Shown here: positions 47,800 to 60,100 of the stretch, one piece after another
How positions within the stretch are numbered: position 1 is the stretch's first letter
Layout of the letters: each line of letters begins with the position of its first letter
NCBI GenBank assembly: GCA_036873755.1
Contig: JAVTVY010019528.1
Coordinates: forward strand, 1-64,000
Direction: 5' to 3'
From: Hanleya hanleyi
Lineage: Eukaryota; Mollusca; Polyplacophora; Lepidopleurida; Hanleyidae
Length of the DNA: 64,000 nucleotides
Position numbers and translations under genes: made by a program
Notes under the pieces: model-generated
Seen by the model: only the letters and a program-made list of their open reading frames with translations
The model's database searches: none
Told to the model about the DNA's origin: nothing

Positions 47800-50100
47800 C
47801 ACAAAAGAGGAGGTTCGGAGAATAGATTACGCACATTTATTACCCCTATAGTCATCCTTGGAAAAAAAATAATAAAGAAGTCGAATAATGGAGCATGAAG
47901 ATTAATTATAATTTTATCAGTTGCTGACTGACTTCACATTGATCTTGGCTCGTTTTGTCGGAATTCTCGGCAAAGCTGGTCTTGTATGTCCTCCACACGC
48001 GATTTGTCGATCACGACATCTTTGCTCCTTTAGCTCGACTTTTAACTGCGATATCGATGGATAAATAACTCTTGGCTTTGCAGGCTCTCTCGGACATTTT
48101 CAGTCTCAAGCGCTCCGAGCCCTCGTAAGATGAGCTGGAGGAAGGTTTTGACCACACTCTTAAGCATATTCCCAAACCTGAGGCCCATTCAATACGCATG
48201 CCGGAAAAGAAGGGAATGGAATGACACCCGTGGCTTGTTTGGTCTATAAGTCTACGGAGCCACTGGTAAGAAATCCTCTGGCTCAGTGTACATAGTTGGG
48301 AGATAGAGCCTGTCAAAAATGAAGCGTGATCGCTTTTCCGAGTACAAATGCGACTGACCATGCGTGTCATCACTTATGTCGAGGGTGATAAGAGGACAAA
48401 GCTTTTGAATGATTTGATCTCCATTTTAGCCTCTCACTGTAGAGGCGCATAGCAATGGGACACTAATGTATGTGCGCATACACCGACTGCTGCAACGTGT
48501 TGCTAAAGCGGAAGCTCTTGTTAACTTACCCAACAGCTTCAGCTGGCACTGTTGGTTGTATTTGACAGGGATGATGATCACGGCACGGTTGAGGGCGTCT
48601 TGTGTTGCGCAATAAACATCATGTTCCAGTGGAATGCCTGTACTATTGCACAGTTGACCGTTCTGTGCGTCGAGTGTCTGCAGTGTTTTTTGTGATCATA
48701 AGGCAAATGGATTAGAGGGTTTGGATGAGGAGCAGTTCCATCAGGGGCAAGTGTTTTATGCTCCATCATAGACCCAGCAGTCATGTTGACACCGAAGCCA
48801 CCAAAGGGGCTAAGGCGCCGTGAAACAACTTTCCTGCAACACCTCTTTCTTGTATTCTTGAGGGACTGGCCTTTTCACCAGGGTACGGAAATGTGTTTTA
48901 TACCAGTAGAGCTTGGTCTTCTGTCCCAGCGGAAGGGACATTTTGACTTTTAAGGTGCTATGCGCAGACAAAGAGAGGCCACGAGCCACAATCTATCCCA
49001 CACACAATGCTGTAGACCAGGTCTGGTTAGGAAGTCCGATATCCGAAGGTTCGTCTTGTGCTTCTGTAGTCGACCAAAATGATGCTCGGCATCTATGTCC
49101 CGGCATTATCCTTCCTGCATTTATACAGTTTGGATCTTCTTGGTAGAGATCTGGAACCACAGCCGCAGAAATACTCGTGCTGTGCTGTCAATGCATCTTC
49201 GAAGCCTTCGGCCATAAACTGGGTGTGCACGGATACATTTGTCTTGTCAAGTAGAAGAGTCATTTGAGGCAGAGATTGAAAGTAATGTTAGTCAAATTTT
49301 ATATTTAGTTCTATGTTTTTTTCGTGTCTCTTATCCACACCTCTTACGAGTCCTCGTTAATTTAGGGCTAGTCTCTCCCTAACCAGTGGAACATACTATG
49401 TCTATATGGTCGCCAGTATAATGAATAGTGTTCATTTGCATCATTTTATTGTCTCAAACTCTGGTCTGGAAGATCAAGTCATAAAGTCTAGAGTCATAGC
49501 CGAGGGTATTAATGAGTATGTCAACCACAGCAAATCGCTTTGCACTGAGCTCAAGTGTTGTAACAGTCGATCCGTGGCAAGTGGTGTGTACAGTCCTTGT
49601 GTATTCATGTTGAGAGATGAGTAAGAACTCACTCGCCGTGCTGGAAGGCATTGAGGCAGGATCCCGAACACTGTACCCTGTGACCCTTCCCGACTTCTGA
49701 GCTATTTTAGAACAGATTGTCTGAACCAGTTCAAGTGGTTATTTGCCACTGGGAAAGTTCTATGGAATTCACCCACTGTAAACTCTGATCCCACTCTACA
49801 CCCCTGACCTTCTCAGCCACCACCACAATTCCCCTATCCATTTCCCATTTATATACTACTTCGGTAATTCTGATATAACACAGAACATACATAGAATAAA
49901 TTCTAAGAAAGATACAATTGATTATGTATTTATTTAAAAATAAAAAATAATGCAAGCAATCACAAACAAATGAAGTGTAGTGTTGGGAAAGGTGGAAGTC
50001 TGGATGTAAGATGTTGATTACATTTCCATTTGCAAGCAACATTCTTTTGTCTCTGTTTAGCTTATTCCTGAGCTGTTTCTGCTTTTCAATGTTTATACTA
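47800..50100. other. Anonymous duplicated DNA with decayed coding-like frames
   Basis: Counterpart of 14,345-16,695, with a small extra insert near 48,786-48,815. No recognisable protein family. Confidence 0.35.
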
Positions 50101-50103
50101 GAA

Positions 50104-50320
50104 GTGAGTGAGTGAATAGAATTTAATGTCGCTTTCAACAATATTTCAGCTATATCATGACGAACCAACTAAGCACCACCCAGCCCAGTTGTGTTCCTGC
50201 TACTTCAAAGAAGAAATCTTTGAAGCAGCATGGAACCATCCACCCTCCATCCACCCTATAAAACACTGAGGACAGCGCACAAGACGCTTACATGGTGCAA
50301 TAAAGACAAGTGATATTACC
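50104..50320 (-). repeat. Mollusc-style short interspersed repeat (copy 2)
   Basis: Equivalent of 16,699-16,935 with short internal deletions. Same GTGAGTGAGTGAATAG head. Confidence 0.65.
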
Positions 50321-50587
50321 TCACATTATCACATTAGACTAGAACATGCTTCTGTCCACATTTACTTAACATTATAATTGTCAGTGATATCAATGACCAA
50401 TCAGCACCAGATGCTTTCAATTATTCCTGTAATTTCATTACGTACATACTTATTCCTTTGTTCCATAACTGAATATAACACATCACCACTGTCTGTTGGA
50501 TTATTTGTATTCAGTTTGAAAAGTCCAAAAAGTGTTATTACATCATTTGTGAATGTTGGCAGTGCCATTGGTTACAATAGGTCATTT

Positions 50588-51243
50588 AAAGTGATCGTAA
50601 ACCCTCAATTAAAGTTTCCATCAAATGAAAGACCATTGCGAAGAGTGTCAGAAAATATTTATTTTAATTTTTTACGATTTTATTACACAGAGTAAACTGC
50701 AATTAAAGCATGGTATTCTATGGTGGTCTGTTGCAATCATATTTAGGTCCATTGACCTCACACGGCCTTTATACATATATTTCAAACTTTGTATGCACTT
50801 TCCAGTGCTTGATTCAAGCTTAAGGTGTGTAACTTTGAGTTTCAACACAGACTCATGGTTCCAATGTGCATGTTCCAAAATCTGGGAAATTAAATGCAAG
50901 ATTCAAATTGACTTGACCCTCATGAGTCACCATCTCCCAGATTTTGGTGAAACATGCACATTGGAACAGTGAGTCTGTGTTGAAACTCAAAGTATACACA
51001 CCTTAAGCTTGAATCAAGCACTGGAAAGTGCATACAAAGTTTGAAATACATGTATTAAGGCAGTGTGACGTCACTGGACCTAGATATGATTGCAACAGAC
51101 CACCATAGAATACCATGCTTTAATTGCAGTTTACTCTGTGTAATAAAATCGTAAAAAATTAAAATAAATATTTTCCCACACAGTTTGCAATGGTCTTCCA
51201 TTTGATGGAAACTTTACTTGAGGGGTTACGATCACTTTAAGAG
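50588..51243. repeat. Foldback element with arms of about 310 bp
   Basis: The left arm starts TTAAAGTGATCGTAA; the right arm ends TTACGATCACTTTAA. The arms pair almost throughout, including AAGCATGGTATTCTATGGTGG with its complement near 51,100 and AAACTCAAAG/CTTTGAGTTT near the centre. No coding capacity, so it is a MITE-like or foldback transposon. Copy 1 of the duplication keeps only part of the right arm (20,843-20,943). Confidence 0.8.
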
Positions 51244-52886
51244 GAAGAACATACATTTTCTCCACTTGTTTTGTTGACCTCAGAGAGGCAGAGGATAATG
51301 CCCCCAATTTCTCAAGCTACATGCATGAATTGCTTAATTAAAACTGACCGAGCAGACATCACTGGTTTCAGAGGATGATGAATTGTTGAATAAATAACAC
51401 AACTATTTTGACTCTTGTAAAGGTCAAGACAAATATCACAGAACAATACATTAAAAATATCTGTCTTTTTACACATTGTAATAATTCAAAACATGAACAT
51501 GATAAATCGCCGAGTAGCTGATATAGATGGAATATTAAAACAAAACAATCCAACTTTTCTTGATGGCAGGACTGGAGCACAAATGGTAAAAACTTATGAC
51601 AAAGAACTCACAGTCAAAGATTGAAGCCTGATATGTTTAAACTCTCAAATATTGACTTGGGAATAATAAATCATAATGTTTAGATAGACATTACTTATAC
51701 CCCCATTTTGGAAATTCATGTTTTTTTTCCAATCAAGATTTGGGTATGGACCACACATGACATCATACAAATGGATTACAGAAACAAGTCCTGATACTAT
51801 ATAACCCTGCTATTATTTAGGTAACAACTTCAGACAGATTGGGCCAATGATAAAAGGGATCAGCTTGTTCAGAGTCACATACCCCGAACAAACAGCTGTA
51901 GGGGTTTATTTTGGCAGCAAAAAACCCCCCCAAAAACAGCATCACTTTTGAACTCTGCATCCAACCTGGCTGATACCCCCATTGGCCATCACAAGTCATG
52001 GTATAGACGAAAATGTTCTTGCTGGTGGGTTGTACACATTTCTTAAATAAGGCCCTTTTTCAAGTTGACTTTCAGATTATATATCAAGCTGTAGTTGTTC
52101 TACACTCGAGACAATGTCTCATGTGTACAACATGATTGCAACATATCTTATGTAATTAAATTTGTGTTTAAAATTTACACTTTTTTATTTATGTGGCATT
52201 ATATCTATCGTTGAGCCAACAGTAGACACAGGAGGGGTGAGGTATACATCACTAATTTATACCTTGGGAACTAATTTTCCACTGGCATTGTGCTATCTAA
52301 AATGGTGGAAAATAATGCTATTGTTGTATAACACTACAACAACAATGACAAATATTTTTGGTATCTAAAATGGGGGAAAATAATGCTATCCTTATAGAAC
52401 ATTACAACAACAATGACGATTATTTGAACCCAAAGGACTGTGACATGAGGTAGTAATTGAAAAGGATGTCTCATCGTCTTTCCAACTGACCTTCCATGCA
52501 CCATTACTGTGCTTTCAAACATGGACATCTGAAAATAATTTGTTCATAGTGAGAATGCTCGCATGTGCATACATATATTTGTTTATACCCGTTATATTAT
52601 TGTTAAAAGTAAATAAATCTATTTAACATAAAAATCTCATATCTAATGGGTTATTACATCACAGACAAATTTGGTCATGGTGAATTACTCTTGTTATCAC
52701 CGAGAGACACGCTCACACCTCACATAAACAATCACTGTGAATACAGATTGATGATCAGAGATATACAGAACATAGAATATCTGAAACAATTAACAAATCC
52801 AATCTCACATCATACATTTACATACCAGACCAGAGCATTGTCTAAAAGTCTATAGTAAAGCTTAAAGGTAACCCACACTGACACTG
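51244..52886. other. Anonymous duplicated DNA (copy 2, 3' block)
   Basis: Counterpart of 20,944-22,590. It ends at the duplication boundary and shows no gene. Confidence 0.5.
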
Positions 52887-53129
52887 TTACATGCAGGCAA
52901 ATCTTTTTTGTTTTTACACACAATGTTGAAAATATTTGTCAAATGGCAATTCCACTGCATTCATGTCAAGAACTTTTGCTCATATATATGAGGGATTGGG
53001 AATAAAAGCCAATGTTCGAATGCATGTGTAGAATGTTTCAAAGAATGTAAATTAAGCAGCCCAATTCTTTGACAGCGTCACACTTATCCTATTTATGTAA
53101 AGAATGATGAGTTTAGTTGCTCAATTGGG

Positions 53130-53440
53130 ATTCAATCTGGGATCCCCTTACTTGCCACACCAGTCCAGCGCTCTACCATCTGAGCTAAAGGGAATTTCCT
53201 GTTAGCTGTAAGCTATTATAAGCCCTGGTATAAGTGCCTCCCATTGAACACCTCATCCAAATCCTTTTCCCTATCTGAGATCAACCCAGGTTCTCTGGTC
53301 CAGAGCCCCACACTCCAGGAAAAAGTGGTCACAGCACCAATGTAAAGGATAAAGATTTTTAGGCACTAATGCGATTACTTGTCACACCAGTGCTCTACCG
53401 CCTGAGCTAAAGGAGAATTCCCATTAGCTGTAAGCTAGCG
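53130..53440 (-). repeat. Dimer of tRNA-derived SINE heads
   Basis: On the minus strand, two segments about 240 bases apart read TTTAGCTCAGATGGTAGAGCG and TTTAGCTCAGGCGGTAGAGCA, classic A boxes. The first (53,130-53,195) retains a degenerate box B (AGATTGAATCC). Both are followed upstream by a shared ATTAGCTGTAAGCTA segment. They are SINE copies, not functional tRNAs, and lie just 3' of ABCB10. Confidence 0.75.
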
Positions 53441-53893
53441 CAAGCAATGGTACAAGTGCATCCCGTTACATCTAAACCAACATTAATTTCTTTGGTCGAC
53501 CCAAGAACTGTATGGGTGGTTGCCTCCCCACACTGCATGTACATTTATCATGATTATCAATATTTTCTCTGAGTGTCTGTTCATTCTGAAATGAATGACT
53601 AGAAAATCACAACACTTCATGATACAGATAGTATCACCATATCTGTTACAATAAAATTGTACTTCATGTAACACCAACATCAAAGAAGACTTTCACTTGT
53701 AATGATTTTGTTTAAGACTCACAAAATATAATTGACACAGGATCTGCTTCAAGTTGTATTGTTCATCTTTTGTGAAGGATATTACCTTTGCAATGGTTTT
53801 ACATCATGTCTTGTCCTTTCACTGACATGGAATGGCTAATGTGGAACTGAATCAAAACTAAGACATTTTAAATACAATGATTGCTATGAAATC
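53441..53893. other. 3' flank or 3' UTR of ABCB10
   Basis: AT-rich, no ORF. It probably contains the ABCB10 untranslated region, but no unique poly(A) signal can be chosen by eye. Confidence 0.4.
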
Positions 53894-54142
53894 TCAGTCT
53901 AAATCAACAGTCGAATGATTTTCTGAGCTGTCTTGAACTTTGGCTGCTATGGTAAATAAGTTAGTGTTCTCGCTTGTGTCACTCTGGCTAATGTTTACAG
54001 GAGAAGGGTCTAGCGTTGACGAGTCTGTTACTGTCCCAGCAGTCAACTGTCTCAACACAAGTTTCTTGTATACGCCATCTTTGGATATCAGCTCTTCATG
54101 GGTTCCCACTTCCGCTATTGTACCCTTGTCTATGACGATGAC
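53894..54142 (-). CDS. ABCB10: ABCB10 last coding exon
   Basis: Encodes [19 protein letters not shown], then a roughly 45-residue Ser/Thr-rich tail ending at the stop. The tail is longer than in human ABCB10. The acceptor AG lies at 54,143-54,144 on the minus strand. Confidence 0.8.
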   Translation of the reverse strand, partial: VIVIDKGTIAEVGTHEELISKDGVYKKLVLRQLTAGTVTDSSTLDPSPVNISQSDTSENTNLFTIAAKVQDSSENHSTVDLD

Positions 54143-57100
54143 CTAGAAATTAAAGTGCAGATGTATGTTAGTGGTCTGTGGCAAATTTATTCCCCAACAC
54201 TAAACTATGGGACAATTTCCTGCATCATATTGCCATAATACTCCTGTTATCCAGTCAGTTGGGGAGGGGGGGGGACATCAATTTTTTTACAGTCTCAAAA
54301 TACAAATACATTAAATCCCGGAGAGTGGTTATTAAAGGGGACTCTGACTGTCGGAAAATACAGAAATTTGAATTATTGTACCTTGAATTTGAAGTACAGG
54401 TACGGTACCGCACGAAAACTTGGTACAGGACAAATATTCTAATAATACAATAAATATATTAACATCAGTCTAGGATGAAAAATTATGTCATTTGGGTCAT
54501 TCTATCAAAGTCCTGTTTCAGATGAGGAAGTGCACTTTAATGAATTTATCAGAGCTAGAATTTGTCCTGTTATTGTTGTATATCTGTAAACTCATGTCTT
54601 ATACCTTGTTTTCACGGACATAAATCCAATGTCTAAGTCATCTAGACTGTGTACTGACCTGAGAAGCATTGCGGACTGTAGACAGTCTGTGAGCTATAAC
54701 TAACACTGTTCTCCCCTTCATGGCACGGTCTATGGCCTCCTGTACCAGATGCTCACTCTCTGCATCTAGGGCACTGGTTGCCTGTGAATAAACACATTTC
54801 AACATCATGAACAGAAACTAATACAACTATCATATATTTACTAATGCTTCAATAGAGGAAATACAATCTCCCCAGCCCCCATATTGGCATAATCAATATT
54901 GTTTGAAATGGTGCAAATATGTTATATATTTCATTCATTTTGCTGAATTTAGCTATCAAAGGAGATGGTACGATAAGGCAGGATTTTGGTCTATACATGG
55001 TGTTGTTGAAATAAAAAAAATGAGATGTCCTAAAATTAATTGTGTTTTAATGTACCAACAGGAGAAAATATATGTACACAATATGTGAAAGTTCTAGTTC
55101 GATTGCATTATAATGATAGTTTTGACACAAAATTGAAATCTGCAGCATGTGCTATTTCGTGGAAAAGTGTCTAAATTGAGACAATAATGACCCCTTGATG
55201 ATGTGCAGTGGCATTACATCTCCACTGCTGGAAAATCTTTTTAGTTCAAGGGGTCATTCATTTCTCAATGTGTGTAAGAAATCAGACTCAATTTGGACTT
55301 TTTCACAAAATAGCACATGCTTTGGATCAAGCAGTAACTTTCACATATTGGGTACATATATTTTCTCTTCCCGTTACATTAAAACACAATTTGTTTTAGG
55401 GCATTTTGTTTTTCTGATTTCAACCTCACCATGTATAGGCCAAAATTCCGCCTTACCGTACCATCACCTTAAATACAGTAAGCTGATCAGAACAGGTGTA
55501 GTGTTTAAGAAAAAATAAAAAAAAATAAAATTGAGACAAACAATAATCATCTGTTTGAGAACAAGAATGAAGTGTTTCAATTAAAATAGAAAGCTAACAG
55601 ACACACAGATGATCTTTTTTGAGACTTCTAAACAATAGGCAATTCTATCTACATTAGCAACAGTTTTCTATACAGAATCCAGACAAACCACTGTAAGAGG
55701 ATAAAGTAAAGAGACAGTGAAGATGTTTGATGTAGTGTACCTCATCCAATAGTAATATGACAGGGTTCATCATCAATGCTCTAGCTATGGCCACTCTCTG
55801 TTTCTGTCCCCCTGATAGACGTACTCCCCTCTCCCCTACCATCGTATCATAACCCTCCTCAAATGTGCTGATGAATTCGTGAGCATTGGCTTGTTTGGCT
55901 ACCTCAATTACCTGTCAACCAAGAAAATATTGTTATTAGTTGTCAGGTCTCTTTACATAATGCAAAATAATTCTACAGTCTCAGTATATGGTATATAAAG
56001 TCTCTCAAGGTTCTAAGTTATTCCTAATAATTCTACAGTCTCAGTATATGGTATATAAAGTCTCTCAAGGTTCTAAGTTATTTCTGATATACATATAGCT
56101 CTCATATCATATTTGAGTTTCTTTCCTAATCAGAAGGATTAAATTAACTTATCTGTAATTAGTGATAGAGTAATCAAGACTTTATCAAGACACAACTGGA
56201 GAGCCAATTTTACTCAAATCTATCAAGTAAACTACAAATACTGAATTTTCCTTCTTTAATACAGAACTTTAGGATTTAGCATGTACATGTAGTTGTAAAT
56301 GTCTTTGAAATAAAGAGTCGCCAAGAGTCGGAATTCTACAGCCAGAGCTTATATTGGTTGATAAAGGATTACAATGGAGAAGGTAAGGATACATTGTGTC
56401 TATCTTTACATGAATTATCATTCATTATTATTATACCTCTTCTATAGATGCGTCCTTCCCATAGGCAATGTTATCTTTGATGGAGCAGGCAAACAAGGTA
56501 GGCTCTTGGCTTACAATCGAAATCTGCTGTCTGAACCACTGTGGGTCCAAGGATTTAACGTCAAGTCCCCCTGGGCAGAAACAAGCAGAGACAAATGACA
56601 GGAAGTCTCCATACAGTCAGCATTCAGTGACATTGTGACTGAGGACAGTAATACCCGCGAGAATTCTATCACACCCATACAGTTATGGTGGGGACTGACA
56701 CATTAAAGAGGGATAACTTTTCATATTTAGGTGCAAACTGACACCTTCCCCAAGTCCCAGGGCCTTTACATTTATTCAAGCTTTGGTCACTGGTTATGCC
56801 TTAGTAAAACCAGCAACAAAAACACACATTGCCCATCGGCATGAAAATAATCCCAAACGATCCCCTTGAGGCGAGGTACACACATACCGTACCAAATTTG
56901 AAAAGAATTCATTCAGTTTTTCAGAAATTATTGTCCGGAAACGAAGTCGGATAGATGGACGGACGGCTGCACGCCCTGATGAATGGATGGACAGACCCCA
57001 ATACTATAGTTCCCCTTTAGACGGGTGTCTGGGGACAAATAAACCTACTCATTTGATCTTGTGGTAAATTCTTCCAATAGAACAAAGAAGCATTTCATAG

Positions 57101-60100
57101 AACACAAGTACCAACAGGGATCTCTAATTATATATATTTTCTCATTTTTGTGTTTTGAATCTGCAGCAGCTTACCTAGAGTTATTGTTCCTGCCTCTGGA
57201 TCATAAAACCTTTCGATCAAGTTGACAATGGTGGATTTCCCACCACCAGAGGGCCCCACTAATGCCACCATCTGACCCTGTCGCACTTCAAATGATACCC
57301 CCTGAAACAAATGCATCTTTGAAATAACTAGTTACTCAAAAACATGCACTCTGTATCATATTCTATTATTCAAAACATAACTGTGGTGAGGTCTCTGATA
57401 ATTCGAACACTTCAAAGCATACTTTATGATCAGATTCCGAAAAATATTCTGCCAATATTCAGCTCTCATTGTTCATAACTGTACCCAATTGTGGTTATGG
57501 TAATCCCTCTAATAATTCAATCCCAGGAAGTGAAATTATCCACCAAAAAATCTGGGGGTGATCAAATTTATCAGAACAGGAAGTTGACAAAATGGTTCAA
57601 AATGAGGCATATGATCCATTATCTCTATGTTATTTCAATGATGTTAGAGAGTGATCAAATTTATTAGAACAGTCGATTGAATTTTGTCCCCAAGATTGGG
57701 GGTGATTGAATTATGAGAGGGGGATTGAATTATTAGAGGGACTACTATACTCTGCAAGATATTGACAAAGTAAAGTTTCCTTCAGTCTGTTAAAGTTTTG
57801 TATTTAATGGATTTGAAAGGTGGTCTAAAAGTGATTGAATTAATAGAGACCTTACACAGTTATTACTGGAACACTGAATGATGTTTTTATGCCATGATGA
57901 TCAAATTTTATAGTCATTTTCTCAAAGTTGCAAAATCTAGCAACTTTTACAGCAGTTGATAGTGTAATTTGAAGTCACAATTTCCAGCTTCTAAGCAATA
58001 AAGTAGCAAGTCACATGGCATGGTCCAAAATTAAATGTCCCATCGGCAATATTTTCAAGCCGGTAGTTCCAAGACCTTTCCTGTATGAACCAGCCATTTA
58101 CAATATTACTAACCTTGAGGACTTGTGTATCTGGTCTGGAGGGGTACGTGAACTTGATATCTATAAACTCTGTGCCTGTGAAGACAAAAATTCAAATATA
58201 AATCTTCATGTCAAATCACACACTAAATCTTTCTTTTTGAATAATGGTCGCCTAAACTCATCACAACATCCTCATGTTCAATGTCATGGTTTCATTCTTT
58301 CGAAGGAAATTTTCAATCATGGGATGATGTAAAGAGTGAATATAGATATTTGTATTCTATATGCAGGAAAGGAAACAGTCAAAGAAAACAGTAACAAAGG
58401 TAGCAATTTAACTGATATGCAGTTCTACTCATAATGTTGCACCTGGAAACTTGTCAATGTACCCTATGACAGCCTAAACATTTTGAGGATTTTTACCACA
58501 CAACTTTCTCACAGTGATCCTGACAACTTCGTGAGGAGTATACATGGACTAAGAGAAGTAATTAACTTACTGCCATCTAAGTGATCAAGGACTAATCCAC
58601 CCTCTGTCGGTACATCAGCCTTACGGTCTAGTAAGTCAAAGATTCTCATTGAGGCCCCAACCGCCTGTAGAAATAAAAGTGAAAATGAAGTACACAGCCT
58701 TGCAAAACACATTTTGAAAATTTAAATTTAAAGGACCTTCTCATTCATCAACAGGTTCTATTTCTGACTCACAGCTACTCCCTTGAGAATAGAGCTAACA
58801 CAGATATACCAAATCACTTTCCTTGGTTTAGTTACTAAAACGATCCTCTCTCAATTTCTTACAAACAAACTTTTCCAATTCCATGTCTATAAATCATAAT
58901 TTTTTAGCTTACTTGCATGAAATCCCCATATAATGAAGAGAGTAAAGCAAATCCAAGTGCCACCTGCAGGGTGTAAAGTAAGAAAGCTGAAAAGATAAAA
59001 GTCAGAATTAATAGAGTTTAGAAATAGTTGGCAATTTCTATATTTTCTCTATAAAGTGTCTTCAAATTTTGTATTGATATTGAGCATTTGAAATCTGTTC
59101 TTAAATAGGATACTTTTCAAAGTACAATAAGCTAGTATCTGCCAGTTTGACCAATTCAATAAATTTTCCCACATACAAGCATAGGGAACTATCCAGAGCT
59201 GCACAAACAGGAATGCTCCCCTGGCTACTTTCTACCATGTGTTGATCATTACCACAAACACAATGTGAGAGAGATAATTCAGGAACCAAGATCATGCTCA
59301 ACTATGTTCTACAACCTTTAATATAAGGATACCAAGAAAAAAATATCCGAAATGATTGCTTCAAATTATACCTTCACAGACGGACTGTGATATCACGTCA
59401 TAATGTTCATATCCCAAATACATCTAGGTTAGTCTAGTTTGTTATTGTGTGCTGTACTCACATGTTAACACGCCTGGTGATAATTCTTTCTCAAATACCA
59501 GTTTGCCTCCATACCAGAGCACTAGGGCTATGGCCCCGTATGCCAGGATTCCTATCGTACCGTCAAAGGCACCTGCATGGAGAATAAAATTATGTCACAT
59601 CTTAGCTTGCTAAGGGCATTTCATGTTTCACTTAACACTACCCTTAGCTTATCGCTATGATTCGGCATGTATTTCACACGGCACCACCTATCAGCCACAA
59701 AAGACGAATATCTGGAGAGTGAGAAACCTGTTCGAAAGTTGTTTCTAAAGCATCAAATCACATGTCCGCCCCATTTAAACGAGCCAGTGAAATTATCTGT
59801 ATTTAATTATTTTGATCTGGGCATCTCAGACGTCAGACATGTCAGTTTCACGAGGCGCAAGACTGAGGGATTCTACGCGAGACCAAAACAAAGTTGGGCG
59901 AATTAGCTATTTTATTTCTCACTCTGATGGAGCATGCTTCTTTGTGTTTCTTAAGAAAAATCATATTACAAATGGCCTAACATATTTGAAAAAAAATAAA
60001 ATCGACGGCAATTCACAGGAAAATGATATGCTTTTTATTTTGTGATGGGAGCACTTCGAGGCCCACCAAGGGATCATTTCAATCAATCACTTTCTGGAGG

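Larger units (their letters stand above)
22591..52886. repeat. Segmental duplication, copy 2 (interrupted by the Polinton)
   Basis: Colinear with 7,287-22,590 apart from the roughly 20-kb Polinton, the absence of the 10.41-12.39 kb block and of the 3.67-kb insertion, and the retention of a full foldback element. After 52,886 the sequence leaves the duplication (ACATGCAGGC) and runs on to ABCB10. Confidence 0.85.

Noticed and set aside
47467..47898. 143-codon plus-strand frame
   Set aside because: It crosses the tRNA-derived SINE head in reverse and is broken in the sister copy at 14,030-14,329.
59667..60045. 77-79-codon plus-strand frames in an ABCB10 intron
   Set aside because: Antisense to the gene, no similarity and no flanking signals.
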